64,000 nt of DNA from positions 114,448-178,447 of the forward strand of contig NZ_LMRA01000047.1 of the NCBI RefSeq assembly GCF_001424705.1. The letters are read 5' to 3'. A model generated the notes under the pieces. It had not been told where the DNA came from. It was given only the letters and a program-made list of their open reading frames with translations, and did no database searches. Of this stretch, positions 8,365 through 16,356 are shown piece after piece (positions within the stretch are counted from its first letter, which is position 1; each line of letters begins with the position of its first letter). Origin of the DNA: Methylobacterium sp. Leaf465. GTDB taxonomy: Bacteria > Pseudomonadota > Alphaproteobacteria > Rhizobiales > Beijerinckiaceae. The position numbers and the translations under genes are program-made.

Positions 8365-8697
8365 TCAGGGCGCCGCCCGGGCGGCGCGGCGCTCGCGCAG
8401 GATCAGGGCGACGTTGCGCAGGTAGATGAAGGTCGACAGCGCCTGCCCGAAGATGATCACCGGCTCGCGCCGCACGAGGCCGTAGACCAGGGTCATCAGG
8501 CCGCCCGCGATGGAGAGGAACCAGAAGGCGAGCGGCATCACGCTCTTGCCCGCCCGCTCGGAGGCGAGCCACTGCACCACGAAGCGGGCGCCGAACACCG
8601 CCTGGGCCAGGATGCCGAAGACCAGCCAGGCATCGAAGCGGGTGACGAAGACGTCGTAGACGTAGCCGCGCACGTCCTCGGCGAGCTGGATCAGCAT
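8365..8697 (-). CDS. lipid-A-disaccharide synthase N-terminal-like membrane protein
   Basis: This 110-residue protein has three hydrophobic helices and the LAB_N pattern: FGILAQAVFGARFVVQWLASERAGKSVMP..FWFLSIAGG, then REPVIIFGQALSTFIYLRN. The domain occurs fused to LpxB in some species and as a stand-alone protein beside glycosyltransferases. Here it stands three bases downstream of a dolichyl-phosphate-mannose-synthase-like GT2 and upstream of the flavoprotein. The context points to handling of a lipid-linked sugar at the inner membrane, probably for lipid A or surface glycan modification. The exact step is inference. Confidence 0.85.
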   Translation of the reverse strand: MLIQLAEDVRGYVYDVFVTRFDAWLVFGILAQAVFGARFVVQWLASERAGKSVMPLAFWFLSIAGGLMTLVYGLVRREPVIIFGQALSTFIYLRNVALILRERRAARAAP

Positions 8698-8700
8698 GGC

Positions 8701-9426
8701 TCAGGCTCCCGTCACGTCCGTGACCCGCGGCGTCACGCGCTTGCGCCGGATCAGCCACCACACCCCGGCCAGGTCGAGGAGCCCGACCCAGAGGCGGTCG
8801 AACAGGCCGTATTTCGAGGTGCCGGTGAAGCGGGGCCGGTCGACCACGTCCCGGTGGACCACGCCGAAGCCCTCGCGGGCGACCAGCGCCGGCATGAAGC
8901 GGTGCTGCCCGTCGAAGAACGGGAGCGTCCCGTAGACGTCCCGGCGCACGAGCTTGTAGCCGCAGCCGGTGTCGCGGGTGGCGTCCTTCAGGATGCGCAC
9001 CCGGACCCCGTTGGCGATGCGCGACTGGAGGCTCTTCAGCCGCCCGTCCTTGCGCCCGACGCGCTGGCCCTGGGCGAGGCCGACCCGCGCGCCGCCCGCC
9101 TCGATGGCCTCGAGCAGGGGCGCCAGGAAGGCCGGGTCGTTCTGGCCGTCGCCGTCCATCAGGGCGCAGACCGGCGCCCGCGCCACCGCGATGCCGCTGC
9201 GGATGCCGGCCGCCTTGCCGGCGGTGCGGTCGTGGGCGAGCACCCGCAGCCAGGGCCGTCCGCTCTGGGCCGCCCGCAGGGCCTCGGCGGTGCCGTCGGT
9301 GGAGCCGTCATCGACGTAGATCACCTCGAAGGGCGCCAGGGGCGCGCAGGCGGTCTCGAGTTCGGCGACGAGGCTCGCGATGTTGCCGGCCTCGTCCTTC
9401 ACCGGGATGATCACGGAGAGGCGCAT
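8701..9426 (-). CDS. family 2 glycosyltransferase (ArnC/DPM1-like)
   Basis: This 241-residue GT-A enzyme carries LSVIIPVKDEAGNI at the N-terminus, IYVDDGSTDGT (the nucleotide-sugar Asp pair) near residue 40 and ALMDGDGQNDP, the metal-binding DxD-type loop. A single hydrophobic segment near residue 215 (VGLLDLAGVWWLI) may tether it. It probably transfers a sugar from an NDP donor to polyprenyl phosphate, giving the donor used by the neighbouring ArnT-like enzyme. It starts 21 bases after the arnT-like stop, in the same leftward operon. Confidence 0.88.
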   Translation of the reverse strand: MRLSVIIPVKDEAGNIASLVAELETACAPLAPFEVIYVDDGSTDGTAEALRAAQSGRPWLRVLAHDRTAGKAAGIRSGIAVARAPVCALMDGDGQNDPAFLAPLLEAIEAGGARVGLAQGQRVGRKDGRLKSLQSRIANGVRVRILKDATRDTGCGYKLVRRDVYGTLPFFDGQHRFMPALVAREGFGVVHRDVVDRPRFTGTSKYGLFDRLWVGLLDLAGVWWLIRRKRVTPRVTDVTGA

Positions 9427-9447
9427 GGAGGTTCGATCCGAGGGAGG

Positions 9448-11202
9448 TCAGGGCGTCGCCGCGTAGGCCGAGAGGTCGACCCGGCGTCCGCCGTTGATGT
9501 TGAAGCCCGAGACGGTGCCGACCCGGTTGGGCGCCAGCCCGGCGGCCTTGACGGCGGCGTCGAACTCGCTCGCGAACCGGCCCTCGACGTAGACGAGGCG
9601 GCAGGCGTCCCCCCTGAGCGAACCGTCGCCCTTCAGGAAGTCGGCGGCCTCCGTGCCGGTGCCGAGCATGGCGAGGTCGGTGCCGATCAGGAAGACGAAG
9701 CTCGGCTCGCGGTAGCCGAGGCTGGCGACGCGGGGATGCGGGCAGGGCAAGGCATCGCGGATCGCCGCGAGGCGGGGCGAGACCTTGAGGGCGGCCATCA
9801 CCGGCTGGGTGAGGCCGAACACGGCCGGCGAGAGCAGCATCGACGCCAGGACGCCGAGGCCGAGGGCGCGCTCGGGCAGGCCGCGGGCGAAGGCGCGCCA
9901 GGCCAGGGCGGCGACGGCGCTGGCGCCGAGCAGCAGGGGCAGCCCGGCCCAGGGCAGGGTCCGGTCGTAGGCGAAGGCGAAGGCCGAGAGGCCGAGGGTG
10001 AGGCCGACGGGGATCAGCACCACGAGCCCGGCGGTGAGGCGCGCGCCCCGGCGCTCGGGGTGCAGGGCGCCGGCGGCCAGCGCCCGCACGGTGAGGATGG
10101 CGATGGCCGGCATCAGCGGCAGCACGTAGTGGGGCAGCTTGGTCGGCACGATCTCGAACAGGATCCAGGTCGGCACGATCCAGGCGAGGAGGAAGGCGAT
10201 GGCGGGCTCGCGCCGGTAGCCCCAGGCGAAGGGGGCGCTGAGCGCCGCGAAGGCGGCACCCGGCCAGAAGGTGCCGAAGAACGCCACCAGGTAGGCGCCG
10301 GGCGGGGCGAAGTGCTTCTCCGAGCCGCCCTGGACCTTGCTCAGCATGTCGTGGCCCACCGCCTCCCCGTAGAAGGCGCCGCCGCTCTTCCAGGTGATGG
10401 CCGCGAACCAGGGCGCCACGATCAGCAGGGTCAGCGGCAGGCCGAGGCCGGGCCGCAGGGCGCCGAGCCAGCGGCCGGAGCGCCACCGCAGCGAGAGGAT
10501 CAGGGCCGGCAGGCCGCAGAACAGCGGCACCATCGGGCCCTTGATCAGGATGCCGAGGGCGAGGCCGAGCCAGAAGGTCAGCACCGTGGCGGTGTCGAGG
10601 GGGCCCTCGACGCGATGCCCCTCCGCGCGGTCGCGCCGGAGCCAGGCCCGGGCGAGGCCGCCGAAGGTCGCCACGGCGCAGGCGCAGAGCAGCGCGTCGG
10701 TCTTGGCCAGGCGCGCCTCGGCCGAGAGCACGACGCAGGCCCCGAACAGGGCGGCGGCGAGGACGGCGCCCCGCCGGGGCAGGAAGACCAGGGCCGACCA
10801 GTAGGTGAGGAGCACCGCCCCGATGGCGCCCAGCAGGGACGGGATGCGGTAGAGGCCGATGGTGGTGCGGGCGTTCGGCACGCCGAGCGCCTCGGCGGCG
10901 CCGACCACGGCGGCCTGGGCCCAGTAGATGCCCACGGGCTTCTTGTGCCGCGCCTCGGCCTGGAAGCGGATGTCGACGAGATCGCCGGTCTCCAGCATCT
11001 GCTTGGAGGCCTGGGCGAAGCGCGGCTCGTCCCGGTCCATGGGCTGGAGCGAGACGATCCCGGGCAGGAAGCAGACGAGGCAGAGGGCCACCAGGAGGGC
11101 GCAGGCCCGGGCATGGCTCCGGGCCGCGGCGGACAGGAGGCTGTCCGGGAACGCGAAGGCGTCCCCACGGGCCGGGCGGGGCACGGTGGCGCGGTCGGTC
11201 AT
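9448..11202 (-). CDS. family 39 glycosyltransferase (ArnT-like)
   Basis: This 584-residue polytopic enzyme has the GT39/ArnT landmarks. The acidic loop after the first helix (SLQPMDRDEPRFAQASKQML) holds the catalytic DE pair. It is followed by RHKKPVGIYWAQA, then about ten further hydrophobic helices and a periplasmic C-terminal domain of about 120 residues. Such enzymes take a sugar from undecaprenyl phosphate on the periplasmic side and place it on lipid A or another acceptor. It is first in a four-gene leftward operon with GT2, LAB_N-like and PdxH-like genes. No arnA, arnB or arnD homologue is nearby, so the sugar is unknown. Confidence 0.88.
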   Translation of the reverse strand: MTDRATVPRPARGDAFAFPDSLLSAAARSHARACALLVALCLVCFLPGIVSLQPMDRDEPRFAQASKQMLETGDLVDIRFQAEARHKKPVGIYWAQAAVVGAAEALGVPNARTTIGLYRIPSLLGAIGAVLLTYWSALVFLPRRGAVLAAALFGACVVLSAEARLAKTDALLCACAVATFGGLARAWLRRDRAEGHRVEGPLDTATVLTFWLGLALGILIKGPMVPLFCGLPALILSLRWRSGRWLGALRPGLGLPLTLLIVAPWFAAITWKSGGAFYGEAVGHDMLSKVQGGSEKHFAPPGAYLVAFFGTFWPGAAFAALSAPFAWGYRREPAIAFLLAWIVPTWILFEIVPTKLPHYVLPLMPAIAILTVRALAAGALHPERRGARLTAGLVVLIPVGLTLGLSAFAFAYDRTLPWAGLPLLLGASAVAALAWRAFARGLPERALGLGVLASMLLSPAVFGLTQPVMAALKVSPRLAAIRDALPCPHPRVASLGYREPSFVFLIGTDLAMLGTGTEAADFLKGDGSLRGDACRLVYVEGRFASEFDAAVKAAGLAPNRVGTVSGFNINGGRRVDLSAYAATP

Positions 11203-11325
11203 GCGGGCGGATGGGCCGTCAGGGGGGACATACGCGGCTCCGGACCGGCACCCGACCCGGGAATCCGGTCGCTGATTCCGGTCGATGCCGCGAGGCCGGC
11301 GGTGTCGATGATGCGGCCGGGAATG

Positions 11326-12450
11326 TCAAATCTCCGGTTCCGCGGGGTCGCCGGCCGCCGCGCCCGGCCCCCCCGCCCCGGCCGCGCGGAACCGCTGGCG
11401 GCAGACGCCAGGCGCCACCGCCCCGTGGCGGAGGAAGCTGCGCCGCAGGGTCTCCTCGGAGCCGAAGCCGCAGCGCGCGGCGATGCGCTTCACCGGCAGC
11501 GCGGTCTCGGCCAGGAGCCGCCGGGCCGCCTCGACCCGCTGGCGCTCCAGGGCGCGGGCGGGGGTCAGCCCCGTGGCCGCCCGGTAGTGGCGGGCGAAGC
11601 CGCGCGGGCTCATGCCGGCCATCTCGGCCAGGCGCGGCACGGTGAGGTCCTCGGCGAGATGATCGGCGATCCAGGCCTGGAGGGCCTCGAAGCGGGCGCC
11701 GCCCGCCCCGGGCGACAGGACCTGCTGCGACAGGACGGTGCTGAACTGGGCCTGGCCGCCCGGGCGCTTGAGGAAGACGACGAGGTGGCGGGCGACCGCC
11801 AGCGCCGCGGCCCGGCCGAGATCGGCCTCCACCAGGGCCAGCGCCAGGTCGATGCCCGCCGTCACCCCGGCGGAGGTCCAGACCGCGCCGTCCCGGATGA
11901 AGATCGGATCCGGCTCGACCCGGGCCTCCGGATGGCGCCGCGCGAGCGCGTCGCAGCGGGTCCAGTGGGTCACGGCCCGGCGCCCGTCGAGGAGGCCGGC
12001 CGCCCCGAGCAGGAAGGCGCCGGTACAGACGGAGGCCACCCGCCGGGCGCGGGGTGCCCGGGCGGCGACCCAGGCGGGCAGCCCGTCCGCGATCGCCCCG
12101 TCGACGCCGCGCCCGCCGGCGACCACGAGGGTGTCCACGGGGGCCTCCGCCGCCGGCAGCGGCTCCGTCGCGAGGCCGAGCCCGGCGGAGCTCCGGACCA
12201 CGCCGCCGCCCGCCGCCGCCACCCGCAGGGCATAGGGCGCCGGGGCCTCGCCCGCGAGATCGTTCGCCGTGGCGAACACTTGAAGCGGCCCCGACACGTC
12301 GAGGAGCTGCACCCCCGGGAAGGCGAGGATCTCGATGCGGCGGGGTTCGTGGCGCGAGACTTCGTGGCGCGAGACTTCGTGGCGCAAGACTTCGTGGCGC
12401 AAGGGTTCGTCCGCGGTGCGATCTGGCAGGAAACGAGGCCTCTTGGTCAT
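11326..12450 (-). CDS. GlxA-type transcriptional regulator (DJ-1/PfpI + AraC HTH)
   Basis: This 374-residue regulator has an N-terminal DJ-1/PfpI domain (RIEILAFPGVQLLDVSGPLQVF to about residue 210). Its nucleophile-elbow equivalent is SVCTGAFLLGAAGLL. A C-terminal AraC-type double helix-turn-helix follows (LAEMAGMSPRGFARHYRAATG, then RIAARCGFGSEETLRRSFLRHG). Family members regulate amine or nitrogen metabolism genes. The ATG at 12450 is used. The N-terminus carries an unusual RHEVLRHEVSRHEVSRHE run encoded by a 15-bp tandem repeat, so starts inside the repeat cannot be excluded. It is divergent from an isonitrile-hydratase-like gene 58 bases away, its likely target. Confidence 0.88.
   Translation of the reverse strand: MTKRPRFLPDRTADEPLRHEVLRHEVSRHEVSRHEPRRIEILAFPGVQLLDVSGPLQVFATANDLAGEAPAPYALRVAAAGGGVVRSSAGLGLATEPLPAAEAPVDTLVVAGGRGVDGAIADGLPAWVAARAPRARRVASVCTGAFLLGAAGLLDGRRAVTHWTRCDALARRHPEARVEPDPIFIRDGAVWTSAGVTAGIDLALALVEADLGRAAALAVARHLVVFLKRPGGQAQFSTVLSQQVLSPGAGGARFEALQAWIADHLAEDLTVPRLAEMAGMSPRGFARHYRAATGLTPARALERQRVEAARRLLAETALPVKRIAARCGFGSEETLRRSFLRHGAVAPGVCRQRFRAAGAGGPGAAAGDPAEPEI
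12346..12405. repeat. 15-bp tandem repeat, four units
   Basis: Four contiguous units of TTCGTGGCGCGAGAC (12346, 12361, 12376 and 12391) vary at one base in unit 3 and three in unit 4. The unit is in frame with the GlxA-type gene on the minus strand and encodes a five-residue Arg-His-Glu repeat just before the DJ-1 domain. Unit number could vary between strains without breaking the frame. Confidence 0.9.
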
Positions 12451-12508
12451 GTCGGCCGGAGCCTGCGGGGTTAGGGTCGTCCTGTCCAGACAGCCGGAGA
12501 CAGTCCCG

Positions 12509-13216
12509 ATGCCCCTCACGATCGGCCTTCTCGCCTTCCCCGACGTCCAGCAGCTCGACCTGACCGCGCCCTACGAGGTCTTCGTCGGGATTCCGGAGGC
12601 GCGGGTCCACCTCGTGGCCGCCGACCGGGCGCCGGTGACGAGTTCCACCGGCCTCGTGCTCGCCCCGACGCTGGCCATGGCCGACTGCCCGCAGCTCGAC
12701 GTGCTCTGCGTGCCCGGCGGCCTCGGGGTGAACCGGCTGATGCGGGATGCGGCGGTCCTGGCCTTCCTGCGCGACCAGGCGGAGGGCGCCCGCTACGTCA
12801 CCTCCGTCTGCACCGGGGCCCTGGTGCTCGGGGCGGCCGGACTCCTGCGGGGCCGGCGCGCCACCACCCACTGGGCCAGCCTCGACCTCCTGGCGGCCTT
12901 CGGGGCGATCCCGGTCGCCGAGCGGGTGGTGCGCGACGGCACCCTCCTCACGGGGGGCGGCGTCACCGCCGGGATCGACTTCGCCCTGACCCTGGCGGCC
13001 GAGCTCGCCGGACGGCCGGCGGCGGAGGCGATCCAGCTCGGCCTCGAATACGCGCCCGCCCCGCCCTTCGCCGCCGGCACGCCCGCCGGCGCCGACCCCG
13101 CCGTGCTGGCGGCGGTGCGGGGGCGCCTCGCCGCCGGCCGGGCCGAGCGGGAGCGCATCGTGGGCGCGATCACCGGGGCGACCGACATCGTCCCCTGGGG
13201 GCCGGCCGGGCCGTGA
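12509..13216 (+). CDS. DJ-1/PfpI family protein, isonitrile-hydratase-like
   Basis: This 235-residue stand-alone DJ-1/PfpI enzyme begins MPLTIGLLAFPDVQQLDLTAPYEVF, with the elbow cysteine in TSVCTGALVLGAAGLLRG near residue 102 and TGGGVTAGIDFAL near residue 150. This layout matches isonitrile hydratases (InhA), which add water to an isonitrile to give an N-formamide. The substrate here is unproven. The start is placed at 12509 by homology. It lacks the DNA-binding half of its divergent neighbour but shares the same domain, so the two probably arose by duplication and form a regulator/enzyme pair. Confidence 0.85.
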   Translation: MPLTIGLLAFPDVQQLDLTAPYEVFVGIPEARVHLVAADRAPVTSSTGLVLAPTLAMADCPQLDVLCVPGGLGVNRLMRDAAVLAFLRDQAEGARYVTSVCTGALVLGAAGLLRGRRATTHWASLDLLAAFGAIPVAERVVRDGTLLTGGGVTAGIDFALTLAAELAGRPAAEAIQLGLEYAPAPPFAAGTPAGADPAVLAAVRGRLAAGRAERERIVGAITGATDIVPWGPAGP

Positions 13217-13331
13217 GGCGGGCCCGCCGGTCCTTTGCGCGTTCTTAAACGTATTCTGCGCGCCTAGCGGGCGGCACCGGCGGATCTAGAGTGCGCAAGA
13301 CCTTGCCGGCCCTCGAGCGCGGGAGTGGACC

Positions 13332-14651
13332 ATGACGACGGGCATCGCCACCGGCGCGGGCGCGACGCGGCGGGCGGACCTCCCCGATGCCCTGCGCATC
13401 GGGGCGATGGGCGCGATCCTGCTCTTCATCCTGATCGGGGCTGATCCCTTCCTCGACGGGACGGCGGCGGAGAACGCCGCCTCGCGGGCCGGCGGCAACC
13501 TCGTCAACCAGGGGCTGTTCCTGGTCATGGCGGGCATCGCGGCGGCGGCGCTGGCCTGGCGCGGGCGGGAGGCCCTGCGCCCCCTGGCCACCCTGCCGAT
13601 CCTGGCGATGCTGGCCTGGATCGGCGTCTCCACCGCCCTCTCGATCGAACCCGCGGTCTCGGCGCGGCGCCTCGTCTCCCTCGTCATCATGTTCGGCGGG
13701 GTGGTGAGCGTGCTGGTGCTCGCCCGCGACGCGCGCCAGTTCGCCCAGGTCCTCGGCGGCACCGTCCTCCTCGTGCTGGCGACCTGCTACCTCGGCCTCG
13801 TGCTGGTGCCCGAGCGCGCCATGCACACCGCCCTCGACCTGATCGAGCCCGAGCACGCGGGCAGCTGGCGCGGCGTCTTCGCCCACAAGAACGGCGCCGG
13901 CGCGGCCATGAGCCTGTTCATCATCGTCGGGCTGTTCTGGGCCGGGATGGGCCAGCGCCTCCTGGGCTACGCGGTCGTGGGGCTGGCGGGGGTGTTCCTC
14001 GTCTTCACCAACGCCAAGACCTCCCTGGTCATGACCCCGGCGGTGCTCGGCCTGACCTGGGCCTGCACCCTCTCGGCCTCGGGCACCTGGCGCCGCCTGA
14101 TCCTCCTCGGCCCCCTGGCGCTGCTGCTCCTGCTCACCGTGGGCTCGGTCCTGTCGCCCAGCCTCGGCGCCCTGGTGGCGGGCCTGGCCGCCGACCCGAC
14201 CTATACCGGCCGCACGGAGATCTGGCGCTTCGCCCTCGACAACATCGCCAAGAAGCCGCTCACCGGCTTCGGCTACGGCGCCTTCTGGGAAAGCGTGTTC
14301 TACGGCGGCGGCGGCGAGGCCACGACCTGGGTCAACCGCGCCACCGACGCCCATGACGGCTACCTCAACACCGCCCTGGAAAGCGGCCTGCCGGGCCTCG
14401 CCCTCACGGTGTGGTGGATGGTGCTGGCCCCCCTCTCCGACCTCCAGGCCCAAAGCCGGTCCGGGGCCGGCCCCGCCCTCGACCCCCTGCGGCTGCTCTT
14501 CCTGCGGATCTGGCTGTTCGGCCTGATGGTGGGCGTCTTCGAGTCGGTGTTCTACCAGGCCACCAACGCGCTGTTCTTCCTCGTCGCCCTCTCGGTCTTC
14601 GGCCTGCGCTTCGGCGCCGCCGGGCGGGTGGTCGCGGAGGCCCCGCGATGA
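13332..14651 (+). CDS. O-antigen ligase / ExoQ-type polymerase
   Basis: This 439-residue polytopic membrane protein has about eleven hydrophobic helices and the Wzy_C/ExoQ signature. The large loop reads EHAGSWRGVFAHKNGAGAAMSLFI near residue 175, then TYTGRTEIWRFALDNIAKKPLTGFGYGAFWES near residue 295, followed by AHDGYLNTALESGLPG. These Arg, His and Gly positions are the catalytic-loop landmarks of ExoQ-like exopolysaccharide polymerases and O-antigen ligases. It overlaps the downstream acyltransferase by four bases (ATGA). Likely role: assembly of a surface polysaccharide. Polymerase and ligase cannot be told apart from sequence alone. Confidence 0.87.
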   Translation: MTTGIATGAGATRRADLPDALRIGAMGAILLFILIGADPFLDGTAAENAASRAGGNLVNQGLFLVMAGIAAAALAWRGREALRPLATLPILAMLAWIGVSTALSIEPAVSARRLVSLVIMFGGVVSVLVLARDARQFAQVLGGTVLLVLATCYLGLVLVPERAMHTALDLIEPEHAGSWRGVFAHKNGAGAAMSLFIIVGLFWAGMGQRLLGYAVVGLAGVFLVFTNAKTSLVMTPAVLGLTWACTLSASGTWRRLILLGPLALLLLLTVGSVLSPSLGALVAGLAADPTYTGRTEIWRFALDNIAKKPLTGFGYGAFWESVFYGGGGEATTWVNRATDAHDGYLNTALESGLPGLALTVWWMVLAPLSDLQAQSRSGAGPALDPLRLLFLRIWLFGLMVGVFESVFYQATNALFFLVALSVFGLRFGAAGRVVAEAPR

Positions 14652-15793
14652 GCGCCCATCCCCCTGTGACGCCGCTGCCGGCGCTCACCGCCCTGCGCTT
14701 CGTGGCCGCCGCCTACGTAGTGGCGTTCCACTACGCGACCTTCTTCTTCGCGGAGGCGGCGATCCCCGGGGCGGTGCGCCTCGGCTATTCCGGGGTGACC
14801 TTCTTCTTCCTGCTCTCGGGCTTCATCCTGGCCTACACCTACCGGGACGTGGACCTGACCGACCGCGCCGCTCGCGCGCGCTTCGCCTGGGCCCGGGTGG
14901 CGCGGGTCTACCCGGTCTACCTGGCCTGCCTCGTCCTCGCCCTGCCCTGGTTCGTCGCCTGGGTGGCGAAGTCCCCCCCGCCCCTGCAGGGGCTGATGGC
15001 CGCGAGCGCGGTGCTGGCGCCGCTGGGCCTGCACGCCTGGGTGCCGGGGGCCGCCTGCGCCCTCGACTGCCCGAGCTGGTCGATCTCGGTGGAGGTGGTC
15101 TTCTACGCCCTGTTTCCCCTCCTGCTGCCCCTGGCGCGCGGGGCGCCCGGCCGCACCGCGCGGCTGACCCTCGCCGCGTGGATCGTCCTGACCGCCGGGG
15201 CCGCCCTCGCCTTCGCGCGCTACGCCCCCGGCGTCTCGCTCATCGATCCGGAGGCGGGGGGCGCCGGCCCGGTGCTGCTGGCCCAGGCCATCAAGTACAA
15301 CCCCCTGCTGCGCCTGCCGGAATTCGTGGCCGGGCTCCTCCTCTACGGGGCCTGGACCCGGTGGCGCCTGCCCACGCCCGCCCTCCTCGCCCTGGCGGCC
15401 CTGGCGGGCCTCGCGCTGGTGGCGGGGGCGCCCCACCTGCCCGCGGTGCTGCTCCACAACGGCCTGACGGCCCTGGCCTGGGCGCCCCTGATCCTGGCCG
15501 GCGCCCAGCTCCGCAGCGGCCCCCTGGTGAGGCCCGGCTTCGTCTTCCTCGGCCGGATCTCCTTCGCCCTCTACCTCATCCACGTCCCAGCCTACGCCCT
15601 GGTCAACAGCCTCGACCGGATCGCCCTCGGGGGCCGCCTCGCCGCCGCGCCCTGGCTCGGGGCGGGGCTCGCCGCCGCCCTGGCCCTCGCCCTCAGTGTC
15701 CTCCTGCACCGGGGCCTCGAGGAGCCGATGCGCCGGCGCATCCTCCGCCGGGCCGCGCGCCCGCCGGCCGCCGGACCCGTCGCCGCGGGCTGA
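14648..15793 (+). CDS. membrane acyltransferase family 3 (ExoZ/OafA-like)
   Basis: This 381-residue protein with about ten helices starts with the acyltransferase-3 motif LTALRFVAAAYVVAFHYATFFF, including the catalytic-type His in VAFHY near residue 28. It continues with GYSGVTFFFLLSGFILAYTY and RFAWARVARVYPVYLACL, the standard R-x-x-R region. ExoZ/OafA enzymes acetylate or otherwise acylate surface polysaccharide. Its start overlaps the ExoQ-like stop, so the pair is a polymerise-and-decorate unit. It ends in a hairpin at 15790-15819. Confidence 0.9.
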   Translation: MSAHPPVTPLPALTALRFVAAAYVVAFHYATFFFAEAAIPGAVRLGYSGVTFFFLLSGFILAYTYRDVDLTDRAARARFAWARVARVYPVYLACLVLALPWFVAWVAKSPPPLQGLMAASAVLAPLGLHAWVPGAACALDCPSWSISVEVVFYALFPLLLPLARGAPGRTARLTLAAWIVLTAGAALAFARYAPGVSLIDPEAGGAGPVLLAQAIKYNPLLRLPEFVAGLLLYGAWTRWRLPTPALLALAALAGLALVAGAPHLPAVLLHNGLTALAWAPLILAGAQLRSGPLVRPGFVFLGRISFALYLIHVPAYALVNSLDRIALGGRLAAAPWLGAGLAAALALALSVLLHRGLEEPMRRRILRRAARPPAAGPVAAG

Positions 15794-15819
15794 AACGCAC
15801 CCTGTCAGGGAGCGTTCAG
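15790..15819 (+). terminator. hairpin at acyltransferase stop
   Basis: An imperfect palindrome CTGAAACGC...GCGTTCAG with an inner CCCTG/CAGGG stem overlaps the stop codon of the acyltransferase gene. No U-run follows, so a terminator role is likely but not certain. Confidence 0.5.
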
Positions 15820-15910
15820 CCGTCGCCCGGCAGGATCAGCGTCGTCCGGCCTCCGGGAGGCCGGACGGTCGGGAACGACAAAGGTCACACCAGCAGAAGG
15901 TCATGGTTTC

Positions 15911-16237
15911 ATGTCCGTGAAATCGCTGTTTCGCACGATGCTCGCCCGCACGGCGCTGGCCGCGTCGCTCGGCGTCGCGGGTGCCGTCGGCTTCGCCGCC
16001 GCCGCCGAGGCGGCGCCCCTCGCCCCGGCCCCCGCCGGGACGCTGGCGGGGGCCGCCGCCGAAACCGTCGCCTATGGCTGCGGTCCCGGCTTCATCCCGA
16101 ACCGGTTCGGCTATTGCCGGCCGATGTACCGCCCCTACGGCGACTATCGCCCGCGGCCGTTCTACGGCCCCCGTCCCTTCTACGGACCGCGCTACGGCGA
16201 CTACCGCCCGCGCCCGCCCTTCGGGCCCTACTTCTAG
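15911..16237 (+). CDS. GCG_CRPN-type small secreted protein
   Basis: This 108-residue protein has a signal peptide (basic start, then TALAASLGVAGAVGFAAAAEAAP). The mature part has the block VAYGCGPGFIPNRFGYCRPMYRP, the GCG...CRPN-like prefix with two cysteines, and then a Tyr/Arg/Pro/Gly-rich repeat region (YGDYRPRPFYGPRPFYGPRYGDYRPRP). Such proteins are common in Methylobacteriaceae and rhizobia, and their function is unknown. The repeats suggest a cell-envelope or surface role. It lies between the acyltransferase and the xoxF-like gene but has its own upstream gap and downstream hairpin, so it is probably transcribed alone. Confidence 0.8.
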   Translation: MSVKSLFRTMLARTALAASLGVAGAVGFAAAAEAAPLAPAPAGTLAGAAAETVAYGCGPGFIPNRFGYCRPMYRPYGDYRPRPFYGPRPFYGPRYGDYRPRPPFGPYF

Positions 16238-16260
16238 GATCGGGTCTCTCCGGGAGGGAT

Positions 16261-16281
16261 CGGGCGGCCGCGCACCGCCCG
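16261..16281 (+). terminator. GC-rich hairpin after the GCG_CRPN gene
   Basis: CGGGCGG (16261-16267) pairs with CCGCCCG (16275-16281) and is followed by GTCCCTTCGCTTC. This weak terminator separates the small gene from xoxF. Confidence 0.45.
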
Positions 16282-16356
16282 GTCCCTTCGCTTCGGCGCC
16301 CGGCTGTGGCACGGGGAGGGGAAGCGACCGTCTCCGCCCCCGCAACCGGGAGTCCC

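Noticed and set aside
9426..9447. GGTTCGATCC resembling a tRNA T-arm
   Set aside because: No acceptor or anticodon stem can be built around it, and it is the ribosome-site spacer between the ArnT-like and GT2 genes.
8854..12474. An open frame of 1206 codons on the plus strand
   Set aside because: It lies antisense to the GT2, ArnT-like and GlxA-type genes, has low-complexity Gly/Arg/Ala/Gln/Glu composition and no domain. Such frames are by-products of GC-ending codons.
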